Assembly (NCBI RefSeq): GCF_002778275.1
Contig: NZ_NESG01000003.1
Coordinates: 1 to 64,000, forward strand
From: Limnohabitans sp. G3-2
Lineage (GTDB): Bacteria > Pseudomonadota > Gammaproteobacteria > Burkholderiales > Burkholderiaceae_C
Reading direction: 5' to 3'
DNA: 64,000 nucleotides
The notes under the pieces are model-generated. The model ran no database searches. It worked only from the letters and a program-made list of their open reading frames with translations, and was not told where the DNA came from. Positions 23,002 to 33,049 of the stretch are shown here, piece after piece. Position numbers and translations under genes: made by a program. Within the stretch, counting starts at the first letter, position 1; each line of letters opens with the position of its first letter.

Positions 23002-23718
23002 TCATTCGCCCAGGTAGGCTGCACGCACCTTGGGGTCTTGCAGCATGTCCTTGCCCACACCACTCATGGTGATGAGGCCCGAGTCCATGACATAACCCCG
23101 GTCGGCAATGGCCAGCGCACGGCTGGCGTTTTGCTCCACCAGCAGCACGGTGACGCCTTGGGCGTACACATCGCGCACCACCTCGAAGATCTTGTCGACC
23201 ATGATGGGCGACAAACCCATGGACGGCTCGTCCAGCAGCAAGACCTTGGGGCGGCTCATCAAAGCACGGCCCATGGCCAACATTTGCTGCTCCCCCCCGG
23301 ACATGGTGCCGGCCAGCTGGTCCTTGCGCTCACGCAAACGCGGGAAGATGGTGAACATTTTCTCGATGTCGTCCGCGATGGCCGCAGCATCCGAGCGGAT
23401 GTAGGCGCCCATTTGCAGGTTCTCGGTGATGGTCATGCGGGTGAACACACCACGGCCTTCCGGCACCATGGCCAGGCCTTGCTTGACCAAATCCCAAGGG
23501 CCTTGGCCTTGGATGCTCTTGCCCAGGTACTCGATGTCACCCGATTGCAAAGGCAAGGTGCCGGTGATCGCTTTCATGGTGGTGGTTTTGCCCGCACCGT
23601 TGGAGCCGATCAGCGAGACCAACTCGCCCTCGCGCACTTCGAGGCTCACACCCTTGACGGCCTGAATGCCGCCGTAGCCCACTTGCAGGTCTTTGACTTT
23701 CAATAGGATGTCGGCCAT
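23002..23718 (-). CDS. livF: Branched-chain amino acid ABC transporter, ATP-binding protein LivF
   Basis: 238 residues from ATG at 23718, with GGAGG inside the end of livG. Walker A GSNGAGKTT (near 37), signature MSGGEQQMLAMGRAL and Walker B VLLLDEPSMGLSP are intact. It pairs with LivG as the second ATPase of the LIV-I type importer. The gap to the livG stop is one base, so the two are translationally coupled. Last gene of livH-M-G-F. Substrate may be branched-chain amino acids, urea or other amides; the family name is not proof. Confidence 0.95.
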   Translation of the reverse strand: MADILLKVKDLQVGYGGIQAVKGVSLEVREGELVSLIGSNGAGKTTTMKAITGTLPLQSGDIEYLGKSIQGQGPWDLVKQGLAMVPEGRGVFTRMTITENLQMGAYIRSDAAAIADDIEKMFTIFPRLRERKDQLAGTMSGGEQQMLAMGRALMSRPKVLLLDEPSMGLSPIMVDKIFEVVRDVYAQGVTVLLVEQNASRALAIADRGYVMDSGLITMSGVGKDMLQDPKVRAAYLGE

Positions 23719-23719
23719 C

Positions 23720-24505
23720 TCAGTGTCCTCCCGTGCCCAGATAGGCTTCAATCACTTTTTCATTCTTCTGCACATCGGCAGGCGTGCCTTCGGCAATTTG
23801 CTTGCCGTAGTCGAGCACCGTGACGCGGTCACACAAGCCCATGACCAGCTTCACATCGTGTTCGATCAACAAGATGGTGCGGTTGTCCTTGCGGATTTGG
23901 TCGATCAGCTCGCGCAGTTGCACTTTTTCAGTGGCGTTCATGCCCGCCGCTGGCTCATCCAGCGCGATGAGCTGCGGGTCGGTCGCCAAAGCACGGGCGA
24001 TTTCCAGGCGGCGTTGATCGCCATAGGACAAGGTGCGGGCTTTGTAGTCGGCAAACTTGCCAATGCCCACGTAGTCGAGCAGTTCTTGCGCGCGTTGGGC
24101 AATGGCCGCTTCTTCGGCTTTGAAACGGGGGGTGCGAAAAATCGCCCCCAGCAAACCCGAGTGGGTGCGCACATGGCGGCCCACCATCACGTTTTCGAGC
24201 GCCGTCATCTCGGCAAACAAGCGGATGTTTTGGAATGTGCGGGCAATGCCCGCCTTGGCCACTTCGTGCACGGCGGTGGGCTGGTAGGGCTTGCCTGCCA
24301 GCTCAAACGTGCCACTGTCCGGAGTGTACAAACCGGTGATGACGTTGAAAAACGTGGTTTTGCCTGCCCCGTTGGGGCCGATCAGGCCGTAGACCTGTCC
24401 ACGCTGAATGGTGATGCCCACATCCGAGAGGGCCTGCAGACCGCCAAATCGCTTGGAAATGCCTGAAACGTTGAGAACGGTGTCTTGGTTGGCTGTTGGG
24501 TTCAT
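23720..24505 (-). CDS. livG: Branched-chain amino acid ABC transporter, ATP-binding protein LivG
   Basis: 261 residues from ATG at 24505, chosen because AAGGAG sits 7 bases upstream. An ATG five codons earlier, overlapping the livM stop, is possible. Walker A GPNGAGKTTFFNVITG, signature LSYGDQRRLEIARAL and Walker B ALDEPAAGMN are present. LivG-type proteins have the long insert between Walker A and the signature seen here (TALENVMVGRHV). Cytoplasmic ATPase subunit of the importer with LivH and LivM. Confidence 0.95.
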   Translation of the reverse strand: MNPTANQDTVLNVSGISKRFGGLQALSDVGITIQRGQVYGLIGPNGAGKTTFFNVITGLYTPDSGTFELAGKPYQPTAVHEVAKAGIARTFQNIRLFAEMTALENVMVGRHVRTHSGLLGAIFRTPRFKAEEAAIAQRAQELLDYVGIGKFADYKARTLSYGDQRRLEIARALATDPQLIALDEPAAGMNATEKVQLRELIDQIRKDNRTILLIEHDVKLVMGLCDRVTVLDYGKQIAEGTPADVQKNEKVIEAYLGTGGH

Positions 24506-24516
24506 GTTCTGCTCCT

Positions 24517-25593
24517 TCATTTCGACTTGAGCGATTGGCCATGCTCAGGCGAGGGCCACAGCCCACGAGGGCGCATCAACATGATCACGATCATGGCCAA
24601 AGCCACGAGCAATTGGCGCAAGATGGAGGCGTCCAAACGACCGCCTGTCATCTCTTGCAGAGGGCCGGCCACATAGCGCAGCACCTCGGGCAGGGCGGAC
24701 AACAAAATGGCCCCCAAAATCACACCGGGCAAATAGCCCAGACCGCCCAGCACCACCATGGCGACGATCATCACCGACTCCATCAGGCTGAAGGACTCGG
24801 GCGAGATGAAACCCTGAAAGCCTGCGAACATGGCCCCCGACACACCCCCGAAAGTAGCGCCCATGCCAAAGGCCAACAATTTGAGGTTGCGGGTGTTCAA
24901 GCCCATGGCCTTGGCTGCGATTTCGTCTTCGCGGATCGCCATCCAAGCGCGGCCGATGCGGGAAACTTCCAAGCGGTGCGAGATCAAAATCGTGACCAGC
25001 ACCAAGCTCAGGAACAGGTAGTAATAAAGCGAGACCGACGCAATTTCGAAATCACCAATCATCAGCTTCTTGCCGAGGTTCAATCCAAAAATCGAAATCG
25101 GATCGATCTGGTCCAAGCCTTTGGGGCCGTTGGTGATGTTGACCGGGTGGTCCAGGTTGTTCATGAACACACGGATGATTTCACCAAAGCCCAAGGTCAC
25201 GATGGCCAGGTAGTCACCGCGCAGCTTGAGCGTGGGCGCACCCAGCAACATGCCAAACAGGCCCGCCAGCGCTGCCCCCACTGGCACGATCAGCCAAATC
25301 GGCATGTGCATGCCGTTGGGATAAGCCGCGGCGATCCATGCAAAGGTGTTGGTCAGGTGTGGCGACGACAGCAAGCCGTACATGTAAGCCCCCACCGCGA
25401 AGAAAGCCACGTAGCCCAAATCGAGCAAACCGGCATAACCCACCACGATGTTCAGGCCAATGGCCAACAAGATGTAGAGCAGCGCCATGTCGGCGATGCG
25501 CACCCAGGCGTTGCCAAACATTTGCAAAATCAAAGGCAAAGCAATCAGGGCAACGCCGATCAACAGGAATTGAAGTGTTTTGTTGTTTTTCAT
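24517..25593 (-). CDS. livM: Branched-chain amino acid ABC transporter permease LivM
   Basis: 358 residues, with about ten membrane helices. The LivM-type GYAGLLDLGYVAFFAVGAY and the cytoplasmic EAA-like loop GRAWMAIREDEIAAKAMGLN (near 235) contact the ATPases. ATG at 25593 has GGAGGTGAGC just ahead, which decides it against an earlier ATG. The gene lies 11 bases after livH. Inner-membrane subunit of the importer. Confidence 0.95.
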   Translation of the reverse strand: MKNNKTLQFLLIGVALIALPLILQMFGNAWVRIADMALLYILLAIGLNIVVGYAGLLDLGYVAFFAVGAYMYGLLSSPHLTNTFAWIAAAYPNGMHMPIWLIVPVGAALAGLFGMLLGAPTLKLRGDYLAIVTLGFGEIIRVFMNNLDHPVNITNGPKGLDQIDPISIFGLNLGKKLMIGDFEIASVSLYYYLFLSLVLVTILISHRLEVSRIGRAWMAIREDEIAAKAMGLNTRNLKLLAFGMGATFGGVSGAMFAGFQGFISPESFSLMESVMIVAMVVLGGLGYLPGVILGAILLSALPEVLRYVAGPLQEMTGGRLDASILRQLLVALAMIVIMLMRPRGLWPSPEHGQSLKSK

Positions 25594-25604
25594 GCTCACC
25601 TCCA

Positions 25605-26534
25605 TCAAGCGCGATCGGCCACACGCTCACCCATGAGGCCCGAGGGACGCAGGGTCAACACGATGATCAACACAATGAACGCAAAAATGTCGGTGTAGTG
25701 GCTGCCCAAAACACCGCCGGTCAGGTAACCGATGTAACCCGAACCGATGGCTTCGATCAGGCCCAGCAAAATGCCGCCAATCACCGCCCCGGACAGATTG
25801 CCAATGCCGCCGAACACCGCTGCGGTGAAGGCTTTGAGGCCCGGCAAGAACCCCATGGCGTGCTGGGCCGTGCCGTAGTTGGACGCGTACATCACCCCAG
25901 CGATGGCCGCCAAGATGGCACCAATCACGAAGGTGGCAGAAATCACCATGTCGGGCTTGACACCCATCAAAGCCGCCACGCGCGGGTTCTCGGAGGTCGC
26001 ACGCATGGCGCGGCCCAAACGCGTGTAGTTGACCAACCACATCAGCACCGCCAAGGACACTGCGGTGACGCCCAAAATCATGATTTGCGTGGGCGTGATG
26101 ACCACCCCGCCCATGTTGATGGGCGTGCTGGACAGCAAAGTGGGGTAGGCCTTGTAGTTGGGCTTCCAGATGATCATGGCCAGCGTCTGCAGCAAGATGC
26201 TCATGCCGATCGCGGTGATCAGGGGGGCCAACTTGGGGCTGTTGCGCAAAGGTCGGTAGGCAATTTTCTCGATCGAGAAGTTCAAAACGACGGCCACCAC
26301 GCAAGCGATCAAGGTGGCCAAAATCAAAATGACCCACCCTGGCGCGCCAGGCATGGCGCCCTGCATCATGCCGATGGCCGACCAGCTGGTCAAAGCGCCC
26401 ACCATCAGCACTTCTCCGTGCGCAAAGTTGATCAGGTTGATGATGCCGTACACCATGGTGTAGCCCAAGGCCACCAAGGCGTACATGCTGCCCATGACGA
26501 GGCCATTGATGACCTGCTGGAGGAAGACGTCCAT
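25605..26534 (-). CDS. livH: Branched-chain amino acid ABC transporter permease LivH
   Basis: 309 residues and about eight membrane helices. It starts MDVFLQQVINGLVMGSMYAL, has the YTMVYGIINLINFAHGEVLM motif of LivH, and the loop GRAMRATSENPRVAALMG contacting the ATPase. First gene of livHMGF. No periplasmic binding protein gene (livK type) occurs before it or elsewhere in the window, so the receptor must be encoded elsewhere. Ribosome binding site GGAG at 26541-26544 on the minus strand. Confidence 0.95.
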   Translation of the reverse strand: MDVFLQQVINGLVMGSMYALVALGYTMVYGIINLINFAHGEVLMVGALTSWSAIGMMQGAMPGAPGWVILILATLIACVVAVVLNFSIEKIAYRPLRNSPKLAPLITAIGMSILLQTLAMIIWKPNYKAYPTLLSSTPINMGGVVITPTQIMILGVTAVSLAVLMWLVNYTRLGRAMRATSENPRVAALMGVKPDMVISATFVIGAILAAIAGVMYASNYGTAQHAMGFLPGLKAFTAAVFGGIGNLSGAVIGGILLGLIEAIGSGYIGYLTGGVLGSHYTDIFAFIVLIIVLTLRPSGLMGERVADRA

Positions 26535-26629
26535 AAATTTCTCCGTGTGTGGCCCGCGCTTAGCAGGCCTTCGCTTCGGTTGTTGTTCTCAAGTCAAGCC
26601 TACCTTTTGAGCAGACTCTGACCACTAGC

Positions 26630-26672
26630 AAAAAACCCGCCAGATCGTTACAACACCGGGCGGGGTGGCGGG
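26630..26672 (-). terminator. Probable terminator of the ftsK-lolA-rarA run
   Basis: CCCGCCA (26636-26642) and TGGCGGG (26666-26672) form a stem. On the minus strand it is followed by six T. It lies 48 bases beyond the rarA stop, in the 185-base gap before livH, which also holds the liv promoter. The 23-base loop is long, so it may be moderate in strength. Confidence 0.65.
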
Positions 26673-26719
26673 ATTGTAGTGAAAGAAAGTCTCCCGTCCG
26701 CATTCAGTGGCGTGAGGAA

Positions 26720-28018
26720 TTACCCTGTGGCTGCATTTTTCTTTCGCAGTTCTTCCAATTTGTCGGCAATTTTTATTTCCAGACCCCGGCGGACCGGTTT
26801 GTAAAAGCCGGGCTCGGGCATGCCCTCTGGCAAATAGCGCTCGCCTGCAGCAAAGCCATCCTCTTCATCGTGGGCGTACCGGTAGCCTTTGCCGTAATCC
26901 AATTGCTTCATGAGTTGGGTGGGGGCATTGCGCAAATGCACGGGTACGGGGCGCGTGCCATCTTGCTTGACCCACGCTTTGGCGGCTTTGAACGCCTTGT
27001 AGGCCGCATTCGATTTGGGGGCGACGGCCAGATAAATCACGCACTGCGCCAGCGTCAATTCGCCTTCAGGGCTGCCCAGGCGCTCGTACACATCGGCGGC
27101 ATCGAGCGCCATGCGCAGGGCGCGGGGATCGGCCAAACCAATGTCTTCGCTGGCCATGCGGATCAAGCGCCGCGCCATGTAGCGTGGGTCTGCCCCACCG
27201 TCGAGCATGCGCACAAACCAATACAGGGCCGCGTCGGGGTCGGAGCCGCGCACCGACTTGTGCAAGGCGCTGATGGTGTCGTAAAACTGCTCACCCCCTT
27301 TGTCGTAGCGCCGCATGCGCTCACCCAACACCCGCATCAGCCAGTGGTCGGTCACCGGGTCGATGGTTTCTTGCTTGGCCGCCATGGCCAAGGTTTCCAG
27401 GGTGTTGAGCAAGCGTCGGGCATCGCCGTCGGCATAGGCCAGCAAACGGTTCAGCGCCGCGGGCTCGACCGAAGGAATGGCTTGAATGGCCTGCGCCCGC
27501 TCCACAATGTGCGCCAAATCGTCTTCTGCCAACGGTTGCAGCACGTACACAGCGGCGCGTGAGAGCAAAGCCGAATTGACCTCGAAAGACGGGTTCTCGG
27601 TGGTGGCACCGATGAAGGTGAACAAGCCACTTTCCACATGCGGCAAAAACGCGTCTTGCTGGCTCTTGTTGAAGCGGTGCACCTCGTCCACAAACATGAT
27701 GGTGCGCTGTGGATGCAATCCTGCTCGGGCGGCTTCGGCCTTTTCCACCGCTTCGCGGATGTCTTTGATGCCGCCCAGAACAGCGCTGATGCTCAAAAAC
27801 TGGGCGTCAAACGCGTCGGCCATCAAGCGGGCAATGGTGGTTTTGCCCACGCCGGGCGGCCCCCACAAAATGCAGCTGTGGGGCTGACCCGACTCGAAAG
27901 CCAAGCGCAGCGCCATGCCCTCGCCGAGCAAATGCTGCTGTCCAATCACCTCACCCAAGTGGCGTGGGCGCAGGCGTTCGGCCAAAGGTGCATGGGGGGA
28001 CAAAGGAACGGCGGTCAT
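26720..28018 (-). CDS. rarA: Replication-associated recombination protein A
   Basis: 432 residues. The AAA+ core carries Walker A GPPGVGKTTIARLMADAF near 55, Walker B IMFVDEVHRFNKSQQDAF and sensor GATTENPSFEVNSALLSRA. The MgsA C-terminal tetramerisation region follows (ALYWFVRMLDGGADPRYMAR). RarA/MgsA acts at stalled replication forks. ATG at 28018 begins the conserved MTAVPLSPHAPLAERLRP lead; upstream extensions look non-native. It lies 16 bases after lolA in the order ftsK-lolA-rarA found across Burkholderiales. Confidence 0.96.
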   Translation of the reverse strand: MTAVPLSPHAPLAERLRPRHLGEVIGQQHLLGEGMALRLAFESGQPHSCILWGPPGVGKTTIARLMADAFDAQFLSISAVLGGIKDIREAVEKAEAARAGLHPQRTIMFVDEVHRFNKSQQDAFLPHVESGLFTFIGATTENPSFEVNSALLSRAAVYVLQPLAEDDLAHIVERAQAIQAIPSVEPAALNRLLAYADGDARRLLNTLETLAMAAKQETIDPVTDHWLMRVLGERMRRYDKGGEQFYDTISALHKSVRGSDPDAALYWFVRMLDGGADPRYMARRLIRMASEDIGLADPRALRMALDAADVYERLGSPEGELTLAQCVIYLAVAPKSNAAYKAFKAAKAWVKQDGTRPVPVHLRNAPTQLMKQLDYGKGYRYAHDEEDGFAAGERYLPEGMPEPGFYKPVRRGLEIKIADKLEELRKKNAATG

Positions 28019-28034
28019 GGCCAGACGGTTTGCA

Positions 28035-28721
28035 TCAAGGGCGAATGACGTCGGCACCCGCTGGGGCTTTGAAGACAAAGGTGCTGGCAGGCAACACAGG
28101 GTTGGTGGCGAAAGCCGAGAAGGTGAGCAAAGACCGCTGCCCCAAACTGTCTTGCACGTCGAGCACCACCAGCTCTGGCCCATTGGCTGCCGCACGCAAA
28201 CCGACCATCACGGAGCGGACAGGCCCATCGGGCGCTTGAGGGGTGGCCCGCACCCACTGCAAACCATCACGATCGGGCTCGGGTGTGAACTGAAAGTCTT
28301 TTTTCAAGGCCTGCAAATCAGACGCAGAGGTCAGCAAAGCGGCGGGGGTGGCACCCAGCACTTGCGACTGAGGGCGGGCAGTGACCTGGTTCAGGTCTTG
28401 ATCGTGCAACCAAAGCGTCTGGCCATCGGCCACCAAGGTTTGCACAAAAGGCTTGCGGTAATCGAAGCGAAATTTGCCGGGTCGCTGGAACTCGAAACTG
28501 CCACTGGAGGTTTTGGCACGCGCCACCTGTCCGGACCGGCTGGGCGATGTCACCACTTGGGTGAACTGGGCTTGGCCACTGCGGGCTTGCTTCATGAACT
28601 GGGCCAACAGATCCAGACCATCGGCGCGGGCCCAAGGGCCGCCGAGCAAGGCCAGCACAAGACAAGACGCCTTGAGCGCCACAGCCAGCGCTGCACGGCG
28701 AGGCCCCAAATTGTTTTTCAT
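28035..28721 (-). CDS. lolA: Outer-membrane lipoprotein carrier protein LolA
   Basis: 228 residues. The signal peptide runs from MKNNLGPRRAAL to about residue 34 (LALLGGPWARA). The mature part has the LolA pattern: FTQVVTS, GSFEFQRPGKFRFDYRKPF, and VADGQTLWLHDQDLNQVT. LolA ferries lipoproteins from LolCDE to LolB across the periplasm; LolC/E and LolD are encoded at 57.3-59.3 kb in this window. ATG at 28721 lies 6 bases after the ftsK stop. Confidence 0.93.
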   Translation of the reverse strand: MKNNLGPRRAALAVALKASCLVLALLGGPWARADGLDLLAQFMKQARSGQAQFTQVVTSPSRSGQVARAKTSSGSFEFQRPGKFRFDYRKPFVQTLVADGQTLWLHDQDLNQVTARPQSQVLGATPAALLTSASDLQALKKDFQFTPEPDRDGLQWVRATPQAPDGPVRSVMVGLRAAANGPELVVLDVQDSLGQRSLLTFSAFATNPVLPASTFVFKAPAGADVIRP

Positions 28722-28726
28722 CGCTG

Positions 28727-31129
28727 TCACTCTGCCCGCGCGGGGACCAAAATTTCACGCTGCCCGCTGCCGCTCATGCTGCTGACCAAGCCGGCCTTTT
28801 CCATGTCTTCCACCAAGCGAGCGGCACGGTTGTAGCCAATCTTGAGGTGGCGTTGCACCAAAGAGATGCTGGCCTTGCGGTTTTTCAGGACCACCTCAAC
28901 AGCCTGGTCGTACATCGGGTCTTTCTCGCCGTTGTCCCCTTCGCCCAGCATGCCGCCGTCGTCATCGGTCGTGCCGCCTTCGAGCACACCCTCGATGTAA
29001 TCGGGCTCGCCTTGGCTTTTCAGGTAGCTCACCACGCGGTGAACCTCCTCATCGCTCACAAATGCGCCATGCACGCGGATGGGGAAGCCCGTGCCCGAGG
29101 GCATGTAAAGCATGTCACCCATGCCCAGCAAGGCTTCGGCGCCCATCTGGTCGAGGATGGTGCGGCTGTCGATCTTGCTGGACACCTGAAATGCAATGCG
29201 GGTTGGGATGTTGGCCTTGATCAGACCCGTGATCACGTCCACGCTGGGGCGCTGGGTGGCCAAGATCAAATGGATACCGGCGGCCCGGGCCTTTTGGGCC
29301 AAACGGGCGATCAGCTCTTCGATCTTCTTGCCCACCACCATCATCAGGTCGGCCAACTCGTCGATCACCACCACGATGTGCGGCAGGCGCTTGAGCGGCT
29401 CGGGATCGTCCGGGGTGAGACTGAAGGGGTTGTAAATGAACTCTTCGCGGGCGGTGGCTTCGTCGATCTTGACGTTGTAACCGGCCAAGTTGCGCACACC
29501 CATTTTGCTCATGAGTTTGTAGCGCTTTTCCATCTCGGCCACACACCAGTTCAGGCCATGGGCCGCTTGGCGCATGTCGGTCACCACAGGGGCGAGCAAA
29601 TGCGGAATGCCTTCGTAGACCGACATCTCCAGCATCTTGGGGTCGATCATCAAGAGGCGCACATCGCGCGCTTCGGCCTTGTAGAGCAAGGACAAGATCA
29701 TGGCGTTGATCCCCACCGACTTGCCCGAACCGGTGGTACCGGCCACCAGCACGTGCGGCATTTTGGCCAGATCGGCCACCACCGGGTTGCCGATGATGTC
29801 TTTGCCCAGGCCCATGGTCAGCATGGACTTGGCTTCGTGGTAGACCTGCGAGCCCAAAATTTCGCTGAGTTTGATCGATTGGCGCTTGGCGTTGGGCAAC
29901 TCCAAGGCCATGAAGTTTTTGCCGGGAATCGTCTCGATGACCCGGATCGAGACCAGGCTGAGCGAGCGCGCCAAGTCTTTGGCCAGGTTCACCACCTGCG
30001 AGCCTTTGACGCCCGTGGCGGGTTCGATTTCGTAACGCGTGATCACCGGGCCGGGCGCTGCAGCCACCACGCGCACCTCCACACCAAAATCCTTGAGTTT
30101 TTTCTCGATCAGGCGGCTGGTCATTTCCAGCGTTTCGGGCGACACGGTTTCCTGGCGAACAGACAGGCTGTCGAGCAAGTCCACTTGCGGCAGTTTGCTG
30201 TCGGGGAGTTCGGTGAACAGGGGCTTTTGGCGCTCCTTGACGACCCGATCGCTGCGCGGCACATCCACCACGGCGGGTTCAATGACCCGCGGCGCAGGCC
30301 CCGGCACAGGCAATGGCACGGGCTCCAGGTCCAATTGGCCCTCCGGTGCGGGGGTCAAATGGTCCATGTCCCACTGCGGCTCGATCGCTTGCGAGGGCAT
30401 GGCCTGTTCCCGCTCGCGCAAGGCTTGCTGGCCCATGGCCCAATCTTCTTCGATCTCACGCTTGACGTGGCGGGAGCGGATCAGACCATCGATGCGCGAG
30501 CCCACAGCCTCGGCCAATTGGCCCCAAGAAAAGCGGAACACCATCGCCACGCCCGCCACCAGGGCGGCCAAAGCGGCCAATGCAGCCCCCGTGAAACCCA
30601 GCCAATGAACCGCCACCGAACCCATCAAATACCCCAACACGCCGCCACTGTGCCCCGGCAAATTGGCCTCCAAACGGTACAAACGCGCCCACTCCAGGCT
30701 GGTGCTGGCGCACAGCAGCAGGGCCAGCCCCAACCAGAATGTCCATGGACCACTGCGGCCTGGCGTTGGGGCCTCGATCGCGTCATCTTGTCGGGTGCCC
30801 CGCAGCCACCGCGCCAAACCCACCAACCAAGCCCGCCCTGCTGCGGCCAAGCACCACCAAGCGGAGTAACCCAAGCCGAAATAAGCCAAATCAGCCAACA
30901 GGGCGCCTGCGCGGCCAATCCAGTTGCGCACCGCTGGGCCGCTGCCCGATGTGGACCACGCCGGGTCGCTCGGCTGGTAACTGAGCAAGGCCAACAGGCA
31001 CAGCAAAAGGGCTGCGCCGCCGACCAGCAGGGCGATTTCTTGGGCAAAACGGGCCCAAAACGACTGAGGTGGCCCCGCCTCCTCGGCCCGGGCCGTGGGA
31101 TGGGTCAATGTGTGCAATGAATAAGTCAT
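28727..31129 (-). CDS. ftsK: DNA translocase FtsK
   Basis: 800 residues. The N-terminal membrane domain (four helices, about 30-205) is followed by a linker and the motor. Walker [15 protein letters not shown] lies near 470 and Walker [13 protein letters not shown] near 590. The C-terminal gamma winged helix ([20 protein letters not shown], residues 735-800) reads KOPS sequences and activates XerCD. The linker is short compared with E. coli FtsK (1329 residues), as in many betaproteobacteria. It anchors at the septum and clears the terminus. First gene of ftsK-lolA-rarA; divergent from trxB. Confidence 0.97.
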   Translation of the reverse strand: MTYSLHTLTHPTARAEEAGPPQSFWARFAQEIALLVGGAALLLCLLALLSYQPSDPAWSTSGSGPAVRNWIGRAGALLADLAYFGLGYSAWWCLAAAGRAWLVGLARWLRGTRQDDAIEAPTPGRSGPWTFWLGLALLLCASTSLEWARLYRLEANLPGHSGGVLGYLMGSVAVHWLGFTGAALAALAALVAGVAMVFRFSWGQLAEAVGSRIDGLIRSRHVKREIEEDWAMGQQALREREQAMPSQAIEPQWDMDHLTPAPEGQLDLEPVPLPVPGPAPRVIEPAVVDVPRSDRVVKERQKPLFTELPDSKLPQVDLLDSLSVRQETVSPETLEMTSRLIEKKLKDFGVEVRVVAAAPGPVITRYEIEPATGVKGSQVVNLAKDLARSLSLVSIRVIETIPGKNFMALELPNAKRQSIKLSEILGSQVYHEAKSMLTMGLGKDIIGNPVVADLAKMPHVLVAGTTGSGKSVGINAMILSLLYKAEARDVRLLMIDPKMLEMSVYEGIPHLLAPVVTDMRQAAHGLNWCVAEMEKRYKLMSKMGVRNLAGYNVKIDEATAREEFIYNPFSLTPDDPEPLKRLPHIVVVIDELADLMMVVGKKIEELIARLAQKARAAGIHLILATQRPSVDVITGLIKANIPTRIAFQVSSKIDSRTILDQMGAEALLGMGDMLYMPSGTGFPIRVHGAFVSDEEVHRVVSYLKSQGEPDYIEGVLEGGTTDDDGGMLGEGDNGEKDPMYDQAVEVVLKNRKASISLVQRHLKIGYNRAARLVEDMEKAGLVSSMSGSGQREILVPARAE

Positions 31130-31137
31130 AAATTTAG

Positions 31138-32253
<1,116 letters not shown>

Positions 32254-32261
32254 TTTCTGGT

Positions 32262-32433
32262 TATAATCCAAGGCTTTGCTGCTTCTGCCTAGGCTTCTTG
32301 CTTGGGGCTACAGGCACAGTGATCTGGGATACCGCCACCCATCTTGGCGAGGTGAGGCTGGAACGCCAGGCCCCATGCAAGTCTGCATGAGACCCATCGG
32401 CACCGGCTGTTTTAAAAGTATCGGAGTGTCCAC
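32262..32433 (+). promoter_or_regulatory. Putative promoter and long leader of rpmB-rpmG
   Basis: TATAAT at 32262-32267 is a perfect -10 hexamer, 9 bases after the trxB stop; the -35 region is weak. If used, it gives a leader of about 160 bases before rpmB, unusually long and without an ORF of note. Ribosomal protein operons often have structured leaders, but I cannot show a fold here. Confidence 0.35.
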
Positions 32434-32667
32434 ATGGCACGCGTTTGCGACGTAACGGGCAAAGGCCCAATGACGGGAAACAACGTTTCCCACGCCAACA
32501 ACAAAACCAAGCGCCGGTTCCTGCCGAACCTGCAATACCGTCGTTTCTGGGTTGAAACAGAAAACCGTTGGGTGCGTCTGCGCGTTTCCAGCGCTGCTCT
32601 GCGCCTGATCGACAAAAACGGCATTGATGCCGTGCTCGCAGACCTGCGCGCACGCGGTCAAGCCTAA
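32434..32667 (+). CDS. rpmB: 50S ribosomal protein L28
   Basis: 77 residues. It begins [20 protein letters not shown], contains [16 protein letters not shown], and ends with [18 protein letters not shown], all standard L28 features. Size matches E. coli L28 (78). CGGAGTG precedes the ATG. It is followed by rpmG after 26 bases, the usual L28-L33 pair. Note that the cysteine-containing start CDVTGK is not part of a zinc pair, as in other non-zinc L28. Confidence 0.98.
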   Translation: MARVCDVTGKGPMTGNNVSHANNKTKRRFLPNLQYRRFWVETENRWVRLRVSSAALRLIDKNGIDAVLADLRARGQA

Positions 32668-32693
32668 ACCCAGAACATTAGGAGTCATACACC

Positions 32694-32864
32694 ATGGCAA
32701 CCAAAGGCGGACGCGAAAAAATCAAGCTGGAATCCACAGCTGGTACTGGTCACTTCTACACGACCAGCAAGAACAAGAAAACAATGCCCGAGAAAATGTC
32801 GATCATGAAGTTCGACCCCAAAGCTCGCAAGCACGTGGAATACAAAGAAATCAAACTGAAGTAA
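32694..32864 (+). CDS. rpmG: 50S ribosomal protein L33
   Basis: 56 residues, a gene too short for many ORF filters. [20 protein letters not shown] opens it, followed by [20 protein letters not shown] and a basic end ([16 protein letters not shown]). This is the cysteine-free form of L33, so it does not bind zinc. TTAGGAG precedes the ATG. Ends before a strong terminator. Confidence 0.98.
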   Translation: MATKGGREKIKLESTAGTGHFYTTSKNKKTMPEKMSIMKFDPKARKHVEYKEIKLK

Positions 32865-32886
32865 TTCAGCCTGATTCTTCTCACCG

Positions 32887-32911
32887 AAAACCCGCCTCTG
32901 GCGGGTTTTTT
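32887..32911 (+). terminator. Rho-independent terminator of rpmB-rpmG
   Basis: CCCGCC (32891-32896), loop TCT, GGCGGG (32900-32905), then six T. AAAA precedes it, so the stem extends. It lies 23 bases after the rpmG stop. Confidence 0.92.
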
Positions 32912-33001
32912 GTTGCCCGCTGGGTGCACGGGACCTGTGGGGTGCAGCCGGGGTCCAGCGACGGCCAGACAGCCATCCAAGAAAACAGGGCCCGAGGGGC
33001 C

Positions 33002-33027
33002 AAAAAAAACAGGGCCCGAGGGCCCTG
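33002..33027 (-). terminator. Rho-independent terminator of the desaturase gene
   Basis: CAGGGCCC (33010-33017) and GGGCCCTG (33020-33027) form the stem. On the minus strand eight T follow. A second, imperfect copy of the same ACAGGGCCCGAGG segment lies just beyond, at about 32995-33009, so the terminator appears duplicated. It is 23 bases beyond the desaturase stop. Confidence 0.85.
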
Positions 33028-33049
33028 ATGGCTTAAGCGCTCAAAGTGC

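Noticed and set aside
26630-26672. Riboswitch or leader of livH
   Set aside because: The stem is followed by a T-run only on the minus strand downstream of rarA, which fits a terminator; livH begins only about 100 bases further on and no conserved aptamer is evident.
28847-31120. 757-codon plus-strand frame opposite ftsK
   Set aside because: FtsK is unambiguous on the minus strand with Walker motifs; the plus frame is His/Gln-rich shadow.
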